A stretch of DNA of 64,000 nucleotides from Apoda limacodes (taxonomy: Eukaryota > Arthropoda > Insecta > Lepidoptera > Limacodidae): the NCBI GenBank assembly GCA_946406115.1, contig OX291547.1:13893001-13957000 (forward strand). Direction: 5' to 3'. Below, in pieces: positions 34,980 through 45,000 of this stretch; positions within the stretch are counted from its first letter, which is position 1, and the number at the start of each line of letters is the position of its first letter. Below the pieces are notes generated by a model. It did not search any database, was not told where the DNA came from, and saw only the letters and a list, made by a program, of their open reading frames with translations. Position numbers and translations under genes: made by a program.

Positions 34980-37069
34980 TTGGGATTTCAGGGGTTGTTA
35001 TTTTTTAAACAAAATGGGGTTATTAAAGGACGATTTCACGGCCACGGAGTGAATGATACAAATAATGCTGGTATAACATCGAACTATATTAAATTTTCTG
35101 GAAGGAGGGTAGATTGGAAATTGGATCGGTAACCTAAGGGGTAGATCGTTTTGTTTTCTCCCTTTTCCATGTGAGAGACCGAAAGGCGGAATAATAGTCT
35201 TAAATCCATACTATATCGAGATATCTTTTAGAAGGTAGGTTGTAAATTAGTTGTTATGTAAAGCTAATTATAGACACAAGTTTAGGATAAAACCATATTA
35301 AATTAGTGTAAAAGAATGGGTTTATTTTAGTTAGGTAGTACAGTACATCTATTTAGGTACTAGTATAGTAAGATATATTCTACGACTTAGGCTTAGATAT
35401 AGGAAGGCATTACTAGTAATATGTAGACATAAAATTACGGCTAATACGCAAAATTAAAATTACATTTATAGAATGGTAGGCAGGGGTATGTGTATGATCT
35501 AATAACCTTATTTATAAATACATATTCGTATATCTCAATCATCCGAAACCTAGGGAACGGTATTCGTAAGATAAATCTTACTAGTCTCGTTCAATCTGAA
35601 CTTCTATGTGGTAGTACCTATATGCTTATTGTCATAACATAGGTTCAAGAAAATGTTTAAAAACTAGATTCGAATAAATTTATTATTGGATAGCACTATT
35701 CAATAATTATGGACCTTAGCTTAATATTGTGAGTACGGTTCGAATAAGCTTGTGAGTGTTGGTTTGTACGTATATGTGTGCGTAAGTAGATGTGGATAAG
35801 TATATAAATTCGCAGGTGTTTTATGGAAGGATTCTTGAACTTGTGATTGTCAACTGATAAAGTGGAGGAGTTAGCCGTACTATTTATAAAAAGGGGAACC
35901 CCCTTATGGACTTTAGTGGCCTGTCGCGAGGCATATTACCGTATGGACATAGATTAGAGATCAGTATAGTTGGGGTGGCCTTAATGAACTGTCTATATAC
36001 ATAGAATTATTATTAAGAGGGGGGGGGGGGGGCACTGTGGAATAAAGGTCTTATATGCTGGGGGAGGGGGAGGACATAATAAAATAACGAGCACTTAAGA
36101 GGGCCCCAACGCACATATACCTTTGCTATGCGGGTGTGTAGCGGGAGTCGACAATGTTAGTTTCAGATAGAGCTCGTTTTCCAGTGGCGTAAAAATATTA
36201 TAGATAGGCCCACAACTTAGCGTAAAGGGGGGGAAATATTTGATTACAGTTACATCACATGCGATATAAAAATTAAATTACAGTAATTTTCTAGCTATGT
36301 AGTTATTTAACATGTCATGGAATAAATTATGCTCTCGCTAACTTGTTGATAACGAGTTATGAATTAAAAATAGAAAACGGGAAATTCGGCTGTAATTTTC
36401 TTAAAGAAAAAAAAAAAATTGGTTTGGACAGAAACCGCGCAACCAAATGCAGTAATCTGCTAGTCAAAGAATGTAGAAGGCCATGTTATTTTCGGTTTGG
36501 AACTTGCCATAGGACAGCGAAATCGATTTTAAACCCAAGCAGAAACCTGTACATTAAAGTAGGGTGCAGCCTAAATGTATCATTTTACTATTGAAGAGTT
36601 AGAGTGAGCTATTTTATGATTAGGGAATGCATTGAAAGGCGGGATAGCGAGCATTTGGAATGTTAATGCAGAAGTGAGGTCATAAGGTCACTAAGATATT
36701 AGCTAAAGTAGGCCTCATCCATCTCAGTACTTTAATTTTATACTAAGTAGCGCTGACTTAGTAAGTTGGGGTCATCCCCATAGGCCATTTAGACATATCA
36801 GTATATATGTGTAATTATCGGTTTATAAGTTTAGTTAAAGGGGTATTCCAAAGTACGAACATCTAATTACTGTTTCACTTGACGGTGACGTCTGTTAAGC
36901 CCTTAGACCAGGTGAACTTCCTCCAACGGGAAGATTCATGTCTGGTAGAAGGTAACCTTAACAAAGTAAACAGTAGATGTTAAAACGACTAAATGTACTT
37001 TGTAAGTTGTTAGTTTAGGGATACGATATGGTGAAAGAAAATTATATCAAATAATATAAACGGGGGGAG

Positions 37070-37165
37070 AAAAGGGTGTGCGCTCGAGCGGGGATTTGAA
37101 CTCGGAGTTTCCCGGGGTTTTGGCGCGAGCGTGAGGTGTTTGGCCGACGGAGCTGTCTGGGGTGA
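37070..37165 (-). other. tRNA-like block in the leader
   Basis: On the minus strand AGCTCCGTCGGCC resembles a tRNA D-arm/box A and GAGTTCAAATCCCC about 40 nt later resembles a T-arm/box B. Each departs from the pol III consensus at about two positions. It may be a fossil tRNA or SINE captured by the element. No convincing acceptor stem can be drawn. Confidence 0.35.
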
Positions 37166-37985
37166 TTCTGTGCGATCGAATGTAGACGTTAGGTTTAGGT
37201 CATCTTTTATAGATTCGTTGCTACCGTTCACGGGCTATTAGATTCAGATTTTTGGATACTTTTGGATCATGGTTTTGCTTGCCTAATTATATTGATTGTC
37301 GATAAATATTTTATTACTAGGCGGACCAGTAATGTGAAAGGGTTTAACCTATTGTGATATTATTTATGAAGGTAATAAATTGGAAGTGTGATACTGAAAT
37401 GTAAACGGGAAGTGTACTTATGTATATATATATATATATATACAAATCGGATTAGGAAATTTAGTGTACTTAAAGGTAAGATAGGACAATGGCAGGTATT
37501 AGGTGGTGTTCAGGTCGGGTATGCCTGGTAGCGTGTTCCTTTTGAACTAAATAGGTTATTGTTAATAGGTATTATCTGTTTAAAGGGTTCTGTCGAGTAG
37601 GCGATATGTAGCAATTGAGAAATGGGGTTGATGTCTGAGTAAAAACATTGACGTAGGTCAGGGACCGGTTTTGTTAGGGTAGTCATGTTAAGGGCGGTTA
37701 GAAATGAAATGTACATTACGAGAGGGGAGGGTACCACAGTATAAATCGCTAAGTTGTTAGGGGAGGAGTCAACATAATAAATGTTTATTAAACTGCATTA
37801 ACGTTTATTCAGAATTAGGATTCGCATGAAATATAAATATATATATAAATTAGGTTCAGCGTAAGGTGAAAAGTGAGCTAGAACGTGGATAGATACTATT
37901 ATCTGCTATGTAGATGTGAAACTAAGGCAAAATTATTAAACCCAGCCGAGTAGGACAAGGTTATTATTTAGGTTGGTATGAATCG

Positions 37986-38550
37986 TGAATTGAAATGATT
38001 TTGGATTTTTATACATGGCTAGTGTAACCCCTGTGATTTTTGCCGTGTGAGTTGCAGGGGGTCGTAATGTTTCGACAGGTACGATCCCTGAGTGACCGCG
38101 GGCGGTGCATGTCTATGTGTGTGTATACATATTAGTATGCATACATGTGTATATGTGTCGAAGTTGAGGTCGGGCCCTGCCTTAATGGTGGGAGAGTCAG
38201 GTCCTTAACTGAAAGAGCGAAAAGGGTTATGCTGAGGGTGTGTTTAAATCGTCGCGGGTAAAGATTGTAATTTGTTAGGGCCTGAACTGAAATGATTTGG
38301 ATTTTTTATACATGGCTAGTGTAACCCCTGTGATTTTTGCCGTGTGAGTTGCAGGGGGTCGTAATGTTTCGACAGGTACGATCCCTGAGTGACCGCGGGC
38401 GGTGCATGTCTATGTGTGTGTATACATATTAGTATGCATACATGTGTATATGTGTCGAAGTTGAGGTCGGGCCCTGCATGATGGTGGGAGAGTCAGGTCC
38501 TTAACTGAAGAAGAAAAGGGTGTTATGCTGGAGATGTGCTTAAGTCATCG
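37986..38550 (+). repeat. 297-bp tandem duplication in the leader
   Basis: Two copies begin TGAATTGAAATGATTT (37986) and TGAACTGAAATGATTT (38283). Both contain GTAACCCCTGTGATTTTTGC, ACCGCGGGCGGTGCATG and the foldback TATACATATTAGTATGCATA. The offset is constant at 297 bp; the second copy decays after about 38510. Confidence 0.9.
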
Positions 38551-38944
38551 GGAAAAAGATAAAAATAAAAAAGAAAAGGGGGGGGAAAGTTGTGAGTTGT
38601 TAGGATAGACAAACTTGCCTTGTGGGGTTCAGGGAGGTTTTAAGGTTCCGGCGACTGCCGTTTTGGTGGATCGCTTCCGGTGTATGGTTGGATAAGAGTG
38701 TGGAGGTATGCGTACATATGTATACGTCGTTAGTGGAAGTTAGGCTTAGCGTGAATGAGGGGTGGTTAGTTAAGGGGAGGAGGGGGATATGCGGAGTATG
38801 GGATTAGGCCGCTCTAGTATCAGCCTTATTACACAAGGTTCAAATTTTACAACCGGTTCTTATAGTTGCTGATAACAATTTAATATTTGCTTCTTAATAT
38901 CATTAAATAAACAACCCTCGGACGTCATTGCCCTATTCAGACTT

Positions 38945-40015
38945 TTGTACATCATAACGAGCCTAGATTGAGTGAGGCCTTTGGTCTTTAACTAAAGCAG
39001 ATCCGTCCTAGCTATTTATTGCTAGAATGGACAAACTCCACCGTTTGCGTCCAAACATCATCGCCATATTCTAATTACTATATCTATCATAACGAGCTGA
39101 GGTTGAGTGAGGCCCTTGGTCCTTAATCGAAGCGTATACATTATAATGAGCCTAGATTGAGTGAGGCCTTTGGTCCTTAACTAAAGCAGATCCGTCCTAG
39201 CTATTTATTGCTAGAATGGACAAACTCCACCGTTTGCGTCCAAACATCATCGCCATATTCTAATTACTATATCTATCATAACGAGCTGAGGTTGAGTGAG
39301 GCCCTTGGTCCTTAATCGAAGCGTATACATTATAATGAGCCTAGATTGAGTGAGGCCTTTGGTCCTTAACTAAAGCAGATCCGTCCTAGCTATTTATTGC
39401 TAGAATGAACAAACTCCACCGTTTGCGTCCAAACATCATCGCCATATTCTAATTACTATATCTATCATAACGAGCTGAGGTTGAGTGAGGCCCTTGGTCC
39501 TTAATCGAAGCGTATACATTATAATGAGCCTAGATTGAGTGAGGCCTTTGGTCCTTAACTAAAGCAGATCCGTCCTAGCTATTTATTGCTAGAATGAACA
39601 AACTCCACCGTTTGCGTCCAAACATCATCGCCATATTCTAATTACTATATCTATCATAACGAGCTGAGGTTGAGTGAGGCCCTTGGTCCTTAATCGAAGC
39701 GTATACATTATAATGAGCCTAGATTGAGTGAGGCCTTTGGTCCTTAACTAAAGCAGATCCGTCCTAGCTATTTATTGCTAGAATGAACAAACTCCACCGT
39801 TTGCGTCCAAACATCATCGCCATATTCTAATTACTATATCTATCATAACGAGCTGAGGTTGAGTGAGGCCCTTGGTCCTTAATCGAAGCGTATACATTAT
39901 AATGAGCCTAGATTGAGTGAGGCCTTTGGTCCTTAACTAAGGCAGATCCGTCCTAGCTGTTTATTGCTAGAACGAACAAACTCAACCGTTTGCGTCCAAA
40001 CATCATCGTCATGGT
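38945..40015 (+). repeat. 189-bp satellite-like tandem array in the leader
   Basis: Units keyed on GCCTAGATTGAGTGAGGCC start at 38961, 39150, 39339, 39528, 39717 and 39906: a period of exactly 189 bp, about 5.6 copies, nearly identical. Within each unit, GAGCCTAGATTGAGTGAGGC and GAGCTGAGGTTGAGTGAGGC are related half-units, so the monomer grew from an older, shorter repeat. Stops in all frames rule out a repetitive protein. Confidence 0.95.
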
Positions 40016-40475
40016 TAATTATCTATTGTGATTGAATACGGCTAACGATGAACGAACTCAACTGGTTGCTTCCCATTATCATCAAATTAACAAACTCAGT
40101 TAGTTGCTTCTGCACATCGCCGAATAGTTAAACTCAGCTGTTTATTCCTGAATGTCATTGAATGGATGAACGCAACGGTTTATTTCCGAAATGGACAAAC
40201 TCAACTGCTTGCGTTCAAATATAATCGCCATATTAAACCTATAAATATCTATCATGACGAGCCGAGGTTGAGTGAGGCCCTTGGTCCTTAATCGAAGCAT
40301 ATACATCATAATGAGCCTAGATTGAGTGAGACCCTTGGTCCTCAACCTAAGCATGTCAGTCAGTATCCGTCCTGATTACCGATGACAAATAGCGGACAAC
40401 CTCAGTTGGCTGCTTCCAACCATCATTACCTTTTTCCCGAACTACTATATTCTTCATGTCTAACGAGTATATCTG
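40016..40475 (+). repeat. Decayed edge of the 189-bp array
   Basis: Irregular blocks such as ACAAACTCARCTGTTTGCTT and another pair of the GAGTGAGGCCCTTGGTCCTT half-units (about 40257-40350) continue the array in diverged form. This is the usual pattern of an array homogenised in its centre and decaying at its edge. Confidence 0.7.
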
Positions 40476-40874
40476 GTGTTTCTTATTATAGAGCTGCAGG
40501 GGCTTGCTTTTGTTTCGACGGGGTGGGTTCTGGGGTGGTTGCGAGTTGAGGGTAAGGGGCTCAATAGGGGTTATTTATTTTTCTTTCTCCCCTTTGTTTT
40601 TCCCTTCCATGGGTGCTGTATCCTTTCTTGTTACCTTGATAGGTCTATAGTCTTGAGAGGACGCCATCTTCTATTATTAACCAATTCACGTGTGTTATCT
40701 CGAGAGGTCATTAAGAGGTTCCGTTCTTTATCTAAATAAGAAATTCTTGGTTTTGGCTTATTAAGAATAGTGTGTTAGGTCGTAGGCCCAGTTAGGTTGT
40801 TAAAGCCCTGTTAGGAATTAGGACAGGAGGAAATAAGTTTAGGGTCTTACCCAGACGGTCGTCTTGGTTGTTGC

Positions 40875-40876
40875 AG
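40875..40876 (+). promoter_or_regulatory. Candidate 3' splice site just before gag
   Basis: GTCGTCTTGGTTGTTGCAG|G is an acceptor-like sequence. The first ATG downstream of it is the gag start at 40930, and no other ATG lies between. This supports a spliced gag-pol mRNA, but only as an inference. Confidence 0.35.
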
Positions 40877-40929
40877 GGTTCGCGGAAGGGGCGCACGGTT
40901 ATCGAGAAAATTTTTTGGAAGGGAGAATC

Positions 40930-41925
40930 ATGGGACGTCCTAGAAAACGACAAGCTAAGGGGAGCGACGATGAGAACAGCGATAGTGAGGATCTCAGAGC
41001 GACTAACGAAGGTTATAAACAGACCATTGCGGACTTAACTAAGCGAATACAAGAATTAGAGAAAAGGATAGAGGAAAGGGTCGGATTGGTTGTGGAGTCG
41101 GCATCCCCCTCGATCAACCTTCCAGTTCCTAACCCGGAGCCAATTGTCGATCTGACCCCCCCGACGGTTAATGAGGAGGTAATAAAGTGCTGCAATCAAG
41201 TGGGCGCTATGTATAAATATGGGGGGGTGGAACGACCCAAGTTTAGCACCCCTGAGAGCTTGCATCCAGTAACGTTCCTTGAGAATTTGACGTATTACCT
41301 AAAGAGAGCACCTTTTAGGGACCATGAGATAGATGGAATTTTTGATTGCTTGGAGGGGGAGGCGAGAAATTGGGCTCGAGTGTATAAAGAGACATGGGGG
41401 TCTCTGGAGGACTTCAAAAGGGACTTCTTGGATACATATTGGGGGGAAAATGAACAAAATGCTTTGAGAAGGGACATAGTACAATCTGGTTGGGACAAGA
41501 AGGTTCATCCTACGATGCTGGGACATTTTTTACATTTAACCGGACAGGCTAAGATGTTGACATATGCCATTCCGGAGCAACAATTGGTGGGGGACATTAT
41601 ACGACACTTTTCTAAGGAAGTACAGTACGCTTGGACAGTAGCAAGAGAAGAAGGGTTCGGGTTACTAAAGGCCACTAGTTTTCTGAGAAGACTAGGCAAC
41701 ATAGATAAGCAGAAGGGGCTTCTAGAGGGAGTGGGAGGATCCAAGGTGAGGCACATCCATGATGGTCAAGCTGGAAGTAAAGGAAACTGGAGGTACGGTC
41801 GTCCCGAAGCAAAGAAGAGCTTTACAAGATCTGGGCCCAACCGGTCGCCGGGTGCTGGAGGCCAGATGCCGCGGTTAATGGAAGTAAATTTAGAAAGGGA
41901 AGAGACTTCCTTGGGAAACTATTAA
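40930..41925 (+). CDS. gag: Gag polyprotein of the LTR retrotransposon
   Basis: Gag forms the particle that packages the element RNA. I start it at ATG 40930 (ATCATGG, 331 residues) and not at the upstream in-frame ATG 40864, because 40864 lies before the candidate splice acceptor and the first 22 codons look non-conserved. A basic and acidic N-terminus (MGRPRKRQAKGSDDENSD) is followed by a predicted coiled coil at about residues 28-51 (LTKRIQELEKRIEERV). A retrotransposon Gag capsid fold follows at about 90-235, with EGEARNWARVYKETWGSLED and the F..DFLDTYWG pattern. The C-terminus is basic (GNWRYGRPEAKKSF) but has no CCHC zinc knuckle. It ends two codons after a -1 slippery site. Confidence 0.9.
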   Translation: MGRPRKRQAKGSDDENSDSEDLRATNEGYKQTIADLTKRIQELEKRIEERVGLVVESASPSINLPVPNPEPIVDLTPPTVNEEVIKCCNQVGAMYKYGGVERPKFSTPESLHPVTFLENLTYYLKRAPFRDHEIDGIFDCLEGEARNWARVYKETWGSLEDFKRDFLDTYWGENEQNALRRDIVQSGWDKKVHPTMLGHFLHLTGQAKMLTYAIPEQQLVGDIIRHFSKEVQYAWTVAREEGFGLLKATSFLRRLGNIDKQKGLLEGVGGSKVRHIHDGQAGSKGNWRYGRPEAKKSFTRSGPNRSPGAGGQMPRLMEVNLEREETSLGNY

Positions 41926-41968
41926 GAGCTGACGATTCGATCCCCTACTCAGCTCGTTACCCAGGGGA
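41913..41968 (+). promoter_or_regulatory. Programmed -1 frameshift signal (slippery site and pseudoknot)
   Basis: G GGA AAC at 41913-41919 is a canonical X XXY YYZ heptamer in the gag frame, the same heptamer as at the gag-pro site of simian type D retroviruses. A 6-nt spacer follows, then stem 1 GAGCTGA (41926-41932) pairing perfectly with TCAGCTC (41949-41955). Within the loop TCCCCT (41941-41946) pairs perfectly with AGGGGA (41963-41968), making an H-type pseudoknot. The pol frame is -1 relative to gag and open from 41763, so ribosomes that slip enter pol. Confidence 0.88.
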
Positions 41969-42002
41969 ATTAGAGTTACGGTCCTACTTTCCTTTAAAAC
42001 AA

Positions 42003-45000
42003 ATGTTGGATGTAGGGTGGTTGCCTGGTTTGGGGTTAGGGAGAGGTAACGGTATACTTAGACCAATAATTTTAAAGGGGCAGGCCACGACTCAGGGTCT
42101 CGGGTTTCGTAACGATGATGTGTTGTCCGATCCAGTCGTCGGAGTGAGAGATAGGTTGTTAGATAAGGCTAATGAAGGACTAGGGCCTCTGAGTGTTAGG
42201 GTCACACCCGGGGTGAATTCAGTGTTCGAGGAAGAGGAGAAAGCAGTGGGATGCGAGGGGGAAGTCTTAAAATGTGAGATGAAAGTGAATATATGGGAGG
42301 AATGGGTCGATTGCCTCTTAGATACTGGTAGCGATATCACTTGTGTCAGCGAAGAATTTGTATTTAGACATAAGGACAGGACAGATATGGCGGTATTTCC
42401 GATAAGATGCTTACAGATCAGAGGGGCGGTGGGTCAACGTAGTTCGAAAATTCAAAAGGCTGTGGTGTTACCTCTAATGCTAGGGAAACATCGACTTGAT
42501 TCTCCTTTCCTAATAGTCCCGAAATTAATAAGGCCGGTAATTTTAGGATTTGATTGGATGCGCCTTCATGGGGTGATACTAAAAATGGGGCCCACGAGGG
42601 TAGTAATTACTATAACGATTGATGGAGAGGAGGTTTCGTTGGATCTGAGAAACCGAGAGATTAACTGCGTTTCGTCGGTTAGTCCTTTGGTGGGAGCTCC
42701 CGCCTTGCACCACGATAAACTCGAAGAAAACATACTTGTAGGGTTGGAGATTGGCCACGTAGGAAGGGCTCTACTTAAGGGGGTTATAGTGAAGTACAAG
42801 GATCTTTTTACGGGGGAGTTGGGACGCGCTAACTGTTATGAACATACTATTATCATGAAATCGGAGGAACCTGTGATGAAAAGATCTTATCCAGTTCCGT
42901 ACGCTTATCGAGACCAGATGGGGAGGAAACTGGGACAAATGGAGAAGCAAGGGATCATCTCCCGAGCTTCCACTCCGTATTGTAGTCCACTTACTTTTAG
43001 ATTCAAGTCTGATGGGGATCTACGGGTTTTGTTAGATGCTAGGGAGATAAATAAAGTTATGATAGCGGAGTCTGAAGCCCCTCCGGTTCAATTAGATGTG
43101 TTAAACTCCTTTCATGGGGTACGTTTTATCAGCACCATTGACCTTAACAACGCCTATTTTCAAATTCCCCTGGCCGAGGGCAGTAAAAGGTACACTGGGT
43201 TCACATTTAATGGAAAATCATATGTCTATAATGTTCTACCGCAAGGGCTGAAAACGTCGGTTGGTAGTTTTAGTCGGGCAATGGATAGGATATTGGGGCA
43301 AGAGGTTAGGACGTTTTGTGTCAATTATTTGGATGATCTGGCTATCCTTACTAGTGGTGATTTGCAGGAACACTTGGGTCACCTTGATGTCGTATTGGGT
43401 CGATTGCGCAAAGCCGGTCTAACCTGCAACTTGTCCAAATGTAGGTTTGTATGCGCGGAGGTGAAAATGTTAGGGCACATAATCGACACTGAGGGCATCC
43501 GGACTGACCCACAGAAATTGGAAGCCATTAGGGATTTCCCAGCGCCTAAGAAGATAAAACACTTAAGGGCGTTTTTAGGGCTTTGTAATTATTATCGCCG
43601 GTTTATTCCGCGTTACAGCGAATTAATAAGGCCTTTGTGTAGGTTATTAGGAAAGGGAATACATTGGAGGTGGGATATGTCGGCTCGAGAAGCGTTCGAA
43701 GGGCTGAAGGGGGCCTTCATGAGTACGATTAGGTTACACCACCCTGATATAGGATCTCCATATATTCTGCAGGTAGACAGTTCGGGGGTAGGGGTGGCTG
43801 GGGTGCTATACCAGGGCCAGGGGGAGGATATGAAGGTTCTGGGGTATTGTAGCAGGTCGCTGAGAGGGGCGGAATTGAGGTGGACCGTTACCGAACAAGA
43901 ACTATGGGCTGTTATATATGGGATAAAGAAATTCGAGACTTACTTACGAGGCGCTAAGGTGATTATACGGACTGACCATAAAGCACTAACTTTTATGAAA
44001 TCTTGTCGGCTGTTTAATAGTAGGGTTACTCGTTGGATTCTGTTTTTAGAGCAGTTTGATTATACTATGGAACACATAAAGGGGAAGGATAACCTGGTTG
44101 CCGATGTGTTATCCAGGTACTTGCCGGAGGGTTTATCCATTCAGGAGGACAAAGTTTTAGGTCCCGAAATTAGTTATATGGGGGTAACGCTGGACCGGGA
44201 GTTGAGGAGCGATCTAACCCGTTTGTGCGAGTATCAGGCGGAGGACACTTTGTTGCGACTATTGAGAGAGCAAGTGGAAGGGCGAGGGGCCGCCACTGGT
44301 AGGCTGAAGCGAATTGGGGTTTTGAGTCGAATAATAGATGGAGTATTGTGCTTTGTGGGTTCGGGGAGAAATAGGGTGGTACCATTTTTACCTAGTGTTT
44401 TACAGGAGAGGGTGATATTGCAAGTGCATACGGAAATGGGCCACTTAGGGGCTCTGAAAACAGTAAAACTAATGCGCGACAGATATTATTGGCCGAACTT
44501 ACGAAGACGCGTAAAGGAGGTGATATCGAGATGTCATATTTGCCAATTGTCTAAACCGAACAACGTGAACTTAGTCGGGAGCTGTAAATCCATTCTACCT
44601 GGGGAAATAGGAGATGTAGTAATGGCGGATTTGTACGGGCCTCTGCCCAAGGGGAAGTATGGATTAAGTTATTTACTAGTAGTACAGGATAGTTTCAGCA
44701 AATATCTGAAGTTATTCGAACTAAGGAAGGCCACAGCTAAAGGAGTAGTTTCTAGAATTAGACTATACGGGAGGTTTATAAAACCAAAAACGATTCTGAC
44801 GGACAACGGCAGTCAATTCGTTAGTAGAGAGTGGAAGGAATCTTTAGCGGGGATGGGAATCCGACCTATCTACACCACGGTTAGGAACCCGCGGCCTAAT
44901 ATCACGGAGAGGGTAAATCGAGAACTAGGGCGTCTGTTTAGAACTTATTGTCATAAAAATCACAAGGGGTGGGTCGACCAGGTAAGGAGGATAGAGGATT

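Larger units (their letters stand above)
34348..40929 (+). other. Retrotransposon leader between 5' LTR and gag
   Basis: This 6.6-kb stretch has no sense ORF with a recognisable domain. Apart from the sub-features listed, it contains a G run at 36019-36032, a GGGGGAGGGGGAGG tract near 36060, a TA microsatellite at 37421-37442 and long AT-rich filler. Short ORFs would block ribosome scanning, so some form of splicing or internal initiation is likely for gag. Confidence 0.7.

Noticed and set aside
34674..35132. 152-codon plus-strand ORF in the leader
   Set aside because: It overlaps two other open frames in a GC-rich patch, and has no domain or obvious start context.
38945..40015. CRISPR-like array
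   Set aside because: The 189-bp units are contiguous and nearly identical, with no unique spacers, and the context is a eukaryotic retrotransposon.
40864..40929. Upstream ATG 40864 as the gag start
   Set aside because: It lies before the acceptor-like site, has a poor context, and the 22 extra codons look unlike a Gag N-terminus. It stays possible if the RNA is not spliced.
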